Positions 56,789 through 64,000 of a stretch of 64,000 nucleotides of DNA are shown here, piece after piece. A program made the position numbers and the translations under genes. Source of the DNA: Methylocapsa acidiphila B2 (GTDB taxonomy: Bacteria > Pseudomonadota > Alphaproteobacteria > Rhizobiales > Beijerinckiaceae); the NCBI RefSeq assembly GCF_000427445.1, contig NZ_KE386496.1, positions 1,488,001 to 1,552,000 of the forward strand, given 5' to 3'. The stretch's first letter is position 1. Each line of letters begins with the position of its first letter. Under the pieces are notes generated by a model. That model made no database searches and had not been told where the DNA came from. It worked only from the letters and a program-made list of their open reading frames with translations.

Positions 56789-57719
56789 ATGACCACAAAC
56801 CACGACGATGCCGGCTTTGAGCCGCCGAATCCCCGACCGAACACGTCCTCTCTGAACTCCAGCTCTACGGCTATCGCCCTTTCCAGGACGAGCCCGACCC
56901 GAGGCCGCTGCCCGACGCGCAGGTGATCGCCGGCAGCATCGCCGATATTTTCGACGCCCTCGTTGTCGCCTTGGGCAACACGCGCCTCGAGCCTGACCTG
57001 GAAGATCTGCTCTGGTCGACCGTCAATCTCTTCCACCGCGCCGTGGGCCGGATCGAGCGCGAACTCGACGACAACGAGCAGGCGCAGCGGCGCAGCCAGA
57101 AAGAGCAGGACGGCTCGGAAATCCGCTCGATCGAGCTCGAGCGCCTTGCCGCCCAGGGCATGACGCTGATCGAACGCCGCGACGCCATGGAATTTTTCCG
57201 CGACCAGGCCGCCGACCAGTTCGAGCGGCACATCGGCTCATCCTGGCGGCCACGCTCGGGATCGATGGTCAATCGCCGCGCGCTCACTTCGGCGATGATC
57301 GACAGCCGGGATTTCCTCGTCGCTAGGCGCCGGGCCGAAAACGAGGTGCTATTGCCCGCAGGACCCAAGATCGCCTTCACCGGCGGGCTCGACTTCAACG
57401 ATCATCGCGCGATCTGGGACAGACTCGACAAGGTCCTTGCCAAGCATCCCGACATGGCGCTGCTGCACGGCGGCAGCCCGAAAGGCGCCGAGCGCATCGC
57501 CGCCTGCTGGGCCGACAATCGCAAAGTCCCACAGATCGCCTTCAAGCCCGACTGGACCAAGCACTCCAAGGCCGCCCATTCAAATGAAACGACGCGATGC
57601 TCGAAGTCCTGCCGATCGGGGTCATGGTCTTCCCTGGCACGGGCATTCAGGAAAATCTCGCCGACAAGGCGAGGAAGCTAGGAATTCCAGTTTGGAAGTT
57701 CGCCGACGGCGGCGCGTGA
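56789..57719 (+). pseudogene. DUF2493 family protein, frameshifted
   Basis: Starts TTNHDDAGFEPP. After a frameshift near 56837 it continues EHVLSELQLYGYRPFQDEPD, then LPDAQVIAGSIADIFDALVV, LFHRAVGRIERELDDNEQAQ and AMEFFRDQAADQFERHIGSS. The DUF2493 core follows: IAFTGGLDFNDHRAIWDRLD, KVLAKHPDMALLHGGSPKGA and RIAACWADNRKVPQIAFKPD. A second shift near 57580, plus a TGA in place of Arg (PFK, stop, NDAMLEV), precedes LPIGVMVFPGTGIQENLADK and GIPVWKFADGGA. The core resembles SLOG/Rossmann (nucleotide-binding) proteins. Broken cargo gene of a mobile element. Confidence 0.78.
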
Positions 57720-58132
57720 GGGCCGCCAGCTCGCAAGTCAAACGGACTGATAGGCTCAAAGCCCGTCCCCCTTTTGGCGCTAGGGCAGGAGTTGAAACGA
57801 AGGGAAGCTTGGCTAAACACGCGATTGATGACTGCTCGGCGCCCATGTACGTCGTTCACGAGCCTAACTACCCCTTCTCAATACCGGTCGTTCGTTCAAC
57901 GGGTTCCTGGCCTAATGGGACCCGCCTCAGAAGCCTCGCGATCGCCACGGTCGAAGGGCTCGGTTTGACCCGAAACGTACCGTGTGATTGCTAGATCGTG
58001 CTCTCCCCCGACGATTTTGCGCCTGAGGTCTTGAAATCGCCCATCGCCGAGAAATTTCGTTCGGGGACCGGCGGCGCGAGCCGATACGCCCACGTCCGTT
58101 GGCCGCGCTACATCATCAGCCAGGCAGCATTC
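57720..58132. other. Intergenic, nothing recognised
   Basis: About 410 bases between the DUF2493 relic and the PstS-OmpA gene. Small overlapping frames only. It is the right border of the decayed island. Confidence 0.45.
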
Positions 58133-59761
58133 CTACTCGATCCAGACCTCGACCCGACGGTTCTTGGCCTTGCCGGCGTCATCGTCGTTGCAAGCGACCG
58201 GCGCGAGATAGGACAGCGACTTGATATTTGCGCGGGGCACCGACACATTTTGCTGGACCAGAAGCCGCGCCACAGATTCGGCGCGCCGCGCCGCCAAATC
58301 GTCATTTGTAGCCCAGCCGCCATCTGAATCGGCGAAGCCGACCAGGAGGAATTTGCGCCGACTATTTTCCGGGGCGGTCAAATAACGCGCCAATCGTTCG
58401 ATATCCTGGAGCGCGCGATTGTCGAGATCCGCGCTGGCGTGGCGGAAGCGGAACTCCATGGTCGTGCGGCGCATGTGCGTCATGGCTTGGGCGAAACCGC
58501 GCAACGGCGTCGATGGAATCGTCTTGTCTGTGCCAAGGCCGAGGGTCGGTTTGTCTTGAACGCTCTTGGCCCAGTCCTGTTGCGCCTGGGGAGGCTGAAA
58601 TTCAATCGCCAGACTGACGAATTCATTGTCAGCGATGATCGGCTGCGCGTCGTCGGACAGGGCAAAACGCAGGATATTGGAGGCTTCCGCCACGCTTGGA
58701 GTTCCCGCCGTATAGAGGAACAGGCGGCGCGCCAGCGGATATTCTTCGCTCTTCACCGCGAATCGCGTGGCCGAACTGGTCAGGCCGCAGGCTGAGTCAA
58801 TATCGAGCGCGCGATTGCCCTTGCCGACATAAGGCAAGGCGATGAAGCCGATGCCGCCAGGATCCTTGCCCGCGCCCTCCACAAGCAATTCGCTGGATTC
58901 GAATTTTTTCGCCTCGGGCGAAATTTTGAGATTGAGCGGATCGAGGACCAGGGATTTGAAAGTGTCGAACGTCCCGGATTTGTCGTCGCGCCGGTAGAGG
59001 ACAATCGGCAGATCGGCGCCGCCGACATCGCGCCAATTGGTGATCTGGCCAGCGAAAACTCGCCCGATCTGCTCCAGCGTCAGTTTCCGCACCGGATTTT
59101 GCGGATTGACGATCACCGCCAGGCCGTCCAGCGCCAGAACATGCTCGTTTTCCTGAGCATAAGCGTCGATATTCAAGGTTTGCTTCAGCAAATCGGCTTC
59201 TTGTTGTTTGAGCTGGCGCGAAGCCATGCCGATCTGAGCCTTGCCCTCGGCCAAGCCTTTCGCCGCGGTGCCTGAGCCGTGCGATTGGAAATCGATCACC
59301 GCCTTGGCGGCGGAGCCGTTGACGAGAGTAATCTCCATTTCTTCCGGCTTGCCCAATTTGGTCACCGGCGCCGCGCCATAGGCCTTGCGCGCATAGGCTT
59401 CGATCAGGGAGGGCATGAGCCGCTCACCAATCGTGTTTGACCCGTGAATGCCGAATTGCGCCGCCGCGGAGATTGGCGCCGGCCCTGAATTGGGCGGAAG
59501 TTGCGGCGCCGGCACGCAATTGCAGGGATCGACATTGACGCTGCAGACCTTTGTCGCCGGATATTCGAGCGGCGACGCGGCCCCAGGCACATAGAGCAGG
59601 AATTTGCCGTCCTTGGTCTCGAAGCGTTCGGCGCCGACCTTCGTGCCGTCGGTGAAACAAAAAATTGTCTTGGCCGTCTGCGCCGCGCCCGGTGACAGCG
59701 CCATGGCGTAAACCGCGAAAGCCAGAACTGAGGCGCGGACGAAAAAGTAATTGGGCGTCAT
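58133..59761 (-). CDS. PstS-like binding protein fused to OmpA domain
   Basis: About 542 residues. Signal peptide (FFVRASVLAFAVYAMALSPG...A), a 70-residue N-terminal part with Cys pairs (KTIFCFTDGTKVG, KVCSVNVDPCNCVP), then a PBP-like domain of the PstS phosphate-binding type (about 105-390: IHGSNTIGERLMPSLIEAYA, SHGSGTAAKGLAEGKAQIGM, RDDKSGTFDTFKSLV, DPGGIGFIALPYVG). The C-terminus is an OmpA/MotB peptidoglycan-binding domain (about 420-542: LDNRALQDIERLARYL, LLVGFADSDGG, NRRVEVWIE). GGAGG precedes the ATG at 59761. A periplasmic protein holding a ligand-binding domain on the cell wall. Not linked to pst transport genes here. Confidence 0.85.
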   Translation of the reverse strand: MTPNYFFVRASVLAFAVYAMALSPGAAQTAKTIFCFTDGTKVGAERFETKDGKFLLYVPGAASPLEYPATKVCSVNVDPCNCVPAPQLPPNSGPAPISAAAQFGIHGSNTIGERLMPSLIEAYARKAYGAAPVTKLGKPEEMEITLVNGSAAKAVIDFQSHGSGTAAKGLAEGKAQIGMASRQLKQQEADLLKQTLNIDAYAQENEHVLALDGLAVIVNPQNPVRKLTLEQIGRVFAGQITNWRDVGGADLPIVLYRRDDKSGTFDTFKSLVLDPLNLKISPEAKKFESSELLVEGAGKDPGGIGFIALPYVGKGNRALDIDSACGLTSSATRFAVKSEEYPLARRLFLYTAGTPSVAEASNILRFALSDDAQPIIADNEFVSLAIEFQPPQAQQDWAKSVQDKPTLGLGTDKTIPSTPLRGFAQAMTHMRRTTMEFRFRHASADLDNRALQDIERLARYLTAPENSRRKFLLVGFADSDGGWATNDDLAARRAESVARLLVQQNVSVPRANIKSLSYLAPVACNDDDAGKAKNRRVEVWIE

Positions 59762-60052
59762 TTGCGCCTCCAAATACCGGGCGCTTCGCCCGACCATTCT
59801 GGGGATATTGCGAGTGGTTTCGTGAATGGCCAACGAAAAATTCTTCAGCGACGGTATTGGCCAATTACTACGTTTCGATGACGTCGATCATATCTTTAGC
59901 GCCACTACTCAAGGGGTCCGCAATAGCGTATCTATAGGGGAGAGCCGGGGCGGCGGCCGAGCGTGGCGCGGTGGCTTGATTTGTCCCCCGGCCAAGCCGT
60001 TTGCGACCGCCGCAGAGCCGAGGACGTCGATCGCGAGAGGGGGAGCCAGGCC

Positions 60053-60757
60053 GTGCCATCCGTCGCCTCCAGACGGTTCATTTGGGCGCTTGCCGCCGTT
60101 CTACTCTTAGCCGTCGGCTTCGTATTGTTGCGAGCCTGCGATCTCGAGATTTTCCCTCTTTACGGGCATAGATATTGCGCTGCTCCGCGCTCCGAGGCCC
60201 TTGCGGCGGAACGTTCACGCAATGCGGCCATGCAGGCGGAATTGCGCCAGGCGGAATTGACCTTAGCGCAAAAACCGAAATGCGCGCAGCCTCAGCCCCT
60301 GCCCCTGCCCCTGCCCCAACCCCAACCGCACCCGCTGGACCCGGAGAAACTGAAAGTGCCGAAGAAACTCTCCGAATTGCGCGGCTGTTGGGAATCCGTG
60401 CGCGGCGACATCTCGATCGTCTCCGATGACGCCGAACAACGGCCGATCGGCAAAGTCCGCGAGTGCTATTGTTTTGGCGGCAATGGCCGCGGCATCATCA
60501 AATTGCTCTACACCAACGGCGTGAAATGCCGGGCGCCGATCATGGCGCGGCTGGACAGCGACAAATTGCGCATGGCCTATCCGAAATTTAGCTGCCTGTT
60601 CGTTGGCAAGGACTGGGGCTTGGTGCCGGCCGACATCACCTGTGAAAACGGCGACGATCCGAACGGCGCCACATGCACCACCTATGGCCATGGCCAGACC
60701 CGGTCGGTGACGACGGAGCAATATCGGCGCGTCGAGCAAGATCATTGCGGAAATTGA
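60053..60757 (+). CDS. Single-pass envelope protein of unknown function
   Basis: About 234 residues from a GTG at 60053 with GGGGAG in front. One membrane helix close to the start (FIWALAAVLLLAVGFVLLRA), a short coiled coil (AERSRNAAMQAELRQAELTL), a proline repeat (PQPLPLPLPQPQPHPLDP), and a periplasmic domain beginning KKLSELRGCWESVRGDISIV with at least six further Cys (ECYCFGGNG, KCRAP, SCLFVGKDW, ITCENGDD, CTTYGHG), so probably disulfide-bonded. The proline-rich spacer may cross the peptidoglycan layer. Family unnamed. Faces the protein at 60819 (convergent). Confidence 0.7.
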   Translation: MPSVASRRFIWALAAVLLLAVGFVLLRACDLEIFPLYGHRYCAAPRSEALAAERSRNAAMQAELRQAELTLAQKPKCAQPQPLPLPLPQPQPHPLDPEKLKVPKKLSELRGCWESVRGDISIVSDDAEQRPIGKVRECYCFGGNGRGIIKLLYTNGVKCRAPIMARLDSDKLRMAYPKFSCLFVGKDWGLVPADITCENGDDPNGATCTTYGHGQTRSVTTEQYRRVEQDHCGN

Positions 60758-60818
60758 CGTCATGCCTTCGGTGTTTTGGATTGGCGTTTGATGGAGCGGG
60801 TTCAGTCTAATCGGGCCG

Positions 60819-62249
60819 CTAGCGGCCGGCGCATCCCGACGACAACTCGCGGGTGATAGTCAGCGAAATAGCTTCGCCGCAGCCCGGATATTGCATCTGA
60901 ATCGCGCGCTCGGTCTCGGTGACGCGGCCATTGGCGACCAATTGCGCATTGCCGCCGACCGAAGCCACTACCGTGCCGGCGCCGTCCATGGCGCCTTCCC
61001 ATTGCATCGTGACCGGGGGCATGCCGGCCGATAGCCGGCCCTCATGCACCCAGCGGATGCGTCCGGAGCAGACAGAGACATGGATCGCCCTCTGCCGCGT
61101 CATGCCGCAAGCCGCCGATTCCGACGCTATTGCGAGATATTCGCCATCCTTCAGGGGCGGCGGCCCGGAGCGGCGCAGATGGTCGGAATCCGGTGAGGGC
61201 GTGAGATTTTCGCACCGAATCCTGGCCTGGTTGAGATCGTCGCGCGCCTGTTGCGCATGGACCCCATTTGCGAATTTCTGAGTGTAGTCGACATAGCAGG
61301 TCGGGGCGACGCACGCCGCCGCCGCGGCGGCGCATTGCCGCGCGCGAAGAAAGGCTTGGCTCTCGGCGGCGCAGGCGGCGGCTGCCTTGTTTGCCAGCCC
61401 CTCGAGCTCCGCCCGCGCCGGCCCCTGGGGGAAACGGCGCCGGTAGGGCTCGAAACAGGCCATGTCCTCATCGCAGACCAGACCGGCGGCGGTCTCACTG
61501 GAATCGCATTCCTGCGCCTGGCGCGCCGCCTCCTTGTCCTCCGGCTCGACCGGCTGGTGGGCGGGATCGAGCTTCGGAATTGCCGGCGGCGGACAGTCGC
61601 GCACCAGAATGGAGCAGCGCAAATCGCGCGACAGCGTTAATCCGCCGGCCGCCGCCGCCAGGATCAGCGCCAAGCCTCCGGCCGCATACCAGCGCCAACG
61701 CTCGCGCGGCGCGGCTTCCCTTCCGTCCTTTTGCTCCGCCTTCGCCTCAGCCTCTCTCTCGAGGGTCTGATCGTCGATTTTGATCTCGTCCGCCTTCTGA
61801 GGCGCGGCCTGACCGGTCGGCGGCTTTGGCTCTGGCTTCGGCGTCTCGTCCGCCCCGCGCGCGGCCGGTTGCGAGACCAGGGGCGGCGACCGCGCGCCGG
61901 CCAATAGGGTCAAAGTCGCAGCCCGCCCGCTGGTCATCAGCGGCGTGGCGTTGGCCCAATAGCCGGTTTCGACCAGCCCGACGTCCTCCGCGCTGACCTC
62001 GATCTGATCGTCCTCCATGAGATGATTGACGACGTCCGGTCCGACCTGATAGCCGAAACCGCCTTTGGGCGCGGCGACCCGCACGGCATTGAAATAATGC
62101 GGCTCGCGCTCGAACGCGCCGCTCGGCCCGAGATAGGCGCCCTGCGCCACCTGCATCGAACGCACGGCCAGACTTAGGGACGGGCTTTCCATCTCCCGGT
62201 CGAACACAAGAATCGCATAGCCGGGTTGACCGCCCTCGAAAACACGCAA
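60819..62249 (-). CDS. Membrane protein with cytosolic N-domain and Cys-rich C-domain
   Basis: 476 residues from TTG at 62249 (GGGAG upstream). The N-terminal 110 residues form a soluble domain (GYAILVFDREMESPSLSLAV, RSMQVAQGAYLGPSGAFERE) resembling a sensor or scaffold region. An acidic linker follows (PKPEPKPPTGQAAPQKADEI), a helix at about 190 (WYAAGGLALILAAAAGGLTL), then a periplasmic part with many Cys (CSILVRDCPPP, ECDSSETAAGLVCDEDMACF, CAAAAAACVAPTCYVDYTQK) and a C-terminal beta domain (GEYLAIASESAACGMTRQR). No known family. Divergent from the protease gene at 62478. Confidence 0.72.
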   Translation of the reverse strand: MRVFEGGQPGYAILVFDREMESPSLSLAVRSMQVAQGAYLGPSGAFEREPHYFNAVRVAAPKGGFGYQVGPDVVNHLMEDDQIEVSAEDVGLVETGYWANATPLMTSGRAATLTLLAGARSPPLVSQPAARGADETPKPEPKPPTGQAAPQKADEIKIDDQTLEREAEAKAEQKDGREAAPRERWRWYAAGGLALILAAAAGGLTLSRDLRCSILVRDCPPPAIPKLDPAHQPVEPEDKEAARQAQECDSSETAAGLVCDEDMACFEPYRRRFPQGPARAELEGLANKAAAACAAESQAFLRARQCAAAAAACVAPTCYVDYTQKFANGVHAQQARDDLNQARIRCENLTPSPDSDHLRRSGPPPLKDGEYLAIASESAACGMTRQRAIHVSVCSGRIRWVHEGRLSAGMPPVTMQWEGAMDGAGTVVASVGGNAQLVANGRVTETERAIQMQYPGCGEAISLTITRELSSGCAGR

Positions 62250-62477
62250 GACTTAAACTCCCTGCGACAGGCCGCCACGGTGCGCCGCCGAGGCGACCAT
62301 CACGATTTCGCCATGTTTTATTCTGTTCATGCCGCTTGTGCGAAGCATTTTATTTGTCACGATACTTTCATAACCCAAAGGTCTGTATAATCCTGGGACG
62401 GAGACCGGAGCGCCGCGATTTGCTGCGCCATGGTCCCGGACCTCTATCAGGGCGGCGTCCCGTAGCGCCGGCGGCTC
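62250..62477. promoter_or_regulatory. Divergent promoter region (no clear consensus)
   Basis: About 230 bases between the leftward TTG at 62249 and the rightward ATG at 62478. An AT-rich stretch (TTTTATTTGTCACGATACTT, about 62350) is the likely place for promoters. The 104-residue frame on the minus strand here is considered a shadow. Confidence 0.4.
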
Positions 62478-64000
62478 ATGGCGCGCGAAAATCGGTTCTT
62501 CCTTCTCAGTTCGGATTTGACGGGCTGCGTCGCCGTGACTCATGGCGGCCGCGCGGCCGCCGCCCAATATGGCGATTTCATTGCGCGGCTCGAGGCGGTT
62601 TGCGGGCGCGACGCGGCCGAGCTTTTCGCTGAACCCATGCTGCCGCGCGGCTCCCCCGGCTCCGCCGCCATTTCCTGGTACGGGCCGTTAGAGGGCCGCC
62701 CGGTGGAAATTGACAGCATCGACGCTGTGGCGCGCAAGCCTGTCGCCGATATGCTGAGCCGCCGACTTGAGGCGCTGGCCTCGGCTTTCGCCGACGCTCA
62801 ATTGGAGCCGTTGATCCTCGCCTGTCTCAATGTCGCATCGAGCCGCGACGTCGTTGCCGTCGGCGGCGAACCTATTCTGGTGAACTGGGGATATTTGCCG
62901 CAGGACATCGCCGACGATCCCGCCCGCCGGCTGGAGCATTTCAGCCGCACCTTGGGGCGTTTTGCGCCCAAGCTGATCCCGCTGGCGGCGGCCGGCCTTG
63001 GAGTTTCCTCGTCTGAAGCCGCGCCTGAGGCCGCGCCGCAGCCGCCGGCTACGGCCTCGACGGCGCCTCAGGCTGAGACGCCAGCCGCGCCGCTTCTCGC
63101 GCGCAAGGCGACGACGCCGGCGCCGATCGAATTTAACCAGCTCGAAACCGCGCCAGCCGGGCGCGCGCCTCTGGTCGCGGCCGCCATAGCGGCGGTCTTG
63201 TTACTGGTTTTGCTGCTGCCGGGCGTGCTGGCTTATCCGCATTTCGGCGACCAGGCCGCGCGCGACGAATTCGAGGCCCAGCGATTGCGCGCCTCCAACG
63301 AATCGCTGGAGGCGCAGCTCAAGGCGCTGCGGAAGGCCGATGAGACGGGGGTCTGTCGCGCCGACAACAGCGCGCCGGTGCCGGAAATGGGCGATCCCTC
63401 GAAGCCGGCTCCCAACATGGAGCTTTTGCCGAAGCCACCGGACAAGGCGGCGCTCCCCGCCAAGCCGGGAGAGCCGGCCCAGGCCGCGACCATCGCGCAA
63501 TTGCTAGAAAAATCCGTCGTCTATGTGTTCGTGCTCGAGAAGGGCGATAAGGCCAGCACCGGCACCGGCTTTTTCATCTCGCCGACGCAGCTGATCACCA
63601 ATCGCCATGTCGTGGAGGATGCGCTCGACGACCAATTCATTTTCATCGGCAGCAAGGCGCTGAACGGCGCCAGGCTCGCTCGCGTCGTCGCCAAGACGCC
63701 GCCGCGCCAGGAGGACGTCGGACCACAGTCTGATTTCGCCGTCTTGGAGCTGGCCAAACCGGCCGATGTCGAGGCGCTGAAACTCGGGCCGGCGCCGCCA
63801 AAGCTCTCCACCGCCTACATCGCCGGCTATCCAGGTTTCCTGGTGCACGCCGATTCCGACCGCATCAAATTCATCGAAGGTCTGAAGGAGGCCTTGCAAC
63901 GCGGCGAAACCGACGAGCAATTGGCGGCGCGCCGCTTCAATGTGCCGAGCGTCGATCTGCGCTATGGCCGCATCAACAATGTCATGAGCAGCGGTCTGCA
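62478..64000 (+). CDS. Membrane-anchored trypsin-like serine protease (partial)
   Basis: Open from ATG 62478 to the window end, at least 507 residues. About 1-170 is a cytosolic domain (ENRFFLLSSDLTGCVAVTHG, SPGSAAISWYGPLEGRPVEI, VGGEPILVNWGYLPQDI), an Ala/Pro-rich linker (EAAPQPPATASTAPQAETPA), one membrane helix (LVAAAIAAVLLLVLLLPGVL, about 238-258), a coiled coil (ARDEFEAQRLRASNESLEAQ), a Pro-rich spacer, and a protease domain: STGTGFFISPTQLITNRHVV (catalytic His) and SDFAVLELAKP (catalytic Asp). The Ser (GxSGGP) should lie past the end. Likely a periplasmic protease working with the other cluster members. Confidence 0.8.
   Translation, partial: MARENRFFLLSSDLTGCVAVTHGGRAAAAQYGDFIARLEAVCGRDAAELFAEPMLPRGSPGSAAISWYGPLEGRPVEIDSIDAVARKPVADMLSRRLEALASAFADAQLEPLILACLNVASSRDVVAVGGEPILVNWGYLPQDIADDPARRLEHFSRTLGRFAPKLIPLAAAGLGVSSSEAAPEAAPQPPATASTAPQAETPAAPLLARKATTPAPIEFNQLETAPAGRAPLVAAAIAAVLLLVLLLPGVLAYPHFGDQAARDEFEAQRLRASNESLEAQLKALRKADETGVCRADNSAPVPEMGDPSKPAPNMELLPKPPDKAALPAKPGEPAQAATIAQLLEKSVVYVFVLEKGDKASTGTGFFISPTQLITNRHVVEDALDDQFIFIGSKALNGARLARVVAKTPPRQEDVGPQSDFAVLELAKPADVEALKLGPAPPKLSTAYIAGYPGFLVHADSDRIKFIEGLKEALQRGETDEQLAARRFNVPSVDLRYGRINNVMSSGL

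Noticed and set aside
57774-58094. Possible group II intron or RNA piece in the gap right of DUF2493
   Set aside because: Some phrases looked familiar, but I could not find domain V or any consistent structure.
60301-60340. Short CT-rich tandem repeat considered as a CRISPR-like or regulatory repeat
   Set aside because: It is the coding sequence of a Pro-Gln/Pro-Leu repeat in the envelope protein, with no spacers.
62253-62567. 104-codon minus-strand frame
   Set aside because: Overlaps the start of the well-supported protease gene and the divergent promoter region; composition not protein-like.

Overview
The window looks like part of the chromosome of an alphaproteobacterium, probably of the order Hyphomicrobiales (Rhizobiales). 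The evidence is a set of small rhizobial-type stress proteins (DUF3008, DUF883, DUF1328, DUF3309, DUF1488, PRC-barrel), several promoters matching the alphaproteobacterial EcfG consensus (GGAAC-N16/17-CGTT), two ku genes with ligD, and HWE/CHASE3-type sensor kinases. The gene set recalls Methylocystis/Methylosinus-type genomes, but nothing here (for example no methane monooxygenase) proves that genus.

Layout. 0.1-9.3 kb is a decayed accessory region. It holds exopolysaccharide-type genes (methyltransferase, polyprenyl glycosylphosphotransferase, NusG/RfaH-like antiterminator) mixed with a serine recombinase remnant, broken IS3, IS5 and IS66 elements, and a broken SNF2 helicase. The decay stops at a tRNA-Leu(UAA) gene interrupted by a 205-nt group I intron (9263-9553), followed by a 39-nt half of a second tRNA-Leu(UAA). 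10.3-20.4 kb is a stress and DNA-repair block: small membrane and PRC-barrel proteins, ku1, and ku2-ligD (non-homologous end joining), with EcfG-type promoters in front of several of them. 21.2-25.8 kb and 36.1-40.7 kb are two paralogous copies of a three-gene operon (mannose-6-phosphate isomerase, two-domain GT4 glycosyltransferase, GH130 glycosidase/phosphorylase) in the same orientation. Between them lie a three-gene two-component set (26.6-29.6 kb) and an ABC importer translationally coupled to a DUF3604/PHP-type protein (29.9-34.8 kb), then small conserved genes. 40.8-43.2 kb has small proteins, a cold-shock protein and a transglutaminase-like protease.

43.6-48.1 kb is an IS nest: an IS21 element with intact istB and broken istA, an intact ISL3 element with a 7-bp flanking duplication, and the tail of another IS21 istA. 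48.1-54.7 kb is a complete N-type ATPase operon (atpDCQRBEFAG) read right to left. It has a long b subunit with a delta-like tail and a c subunit with a carboxylate in each helix. 54.9-57.7 kb is another graveyard: a broken ISL3 transposase, a toprim/DUF7146 primase-like fragment and a broken DUF2493 gene, all typical cargo of integrative elements. 58.1-64.0 kb is a little-known cluster of envelope proteins: a PstS-like binding domain joined to OmpA, two single-pass proteins of unknown function, and a membrane-anchored trypsin-like protease running off the window end.

How the parts may work together (inference): EcfG-driven stress genes and NHEJ protect dormant or desiccated cells. The duplicated mannose operons probably build or recycle a mannose-containing glycan. 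The N-ATPase is an auxiliary, horizontally spread ion pump.
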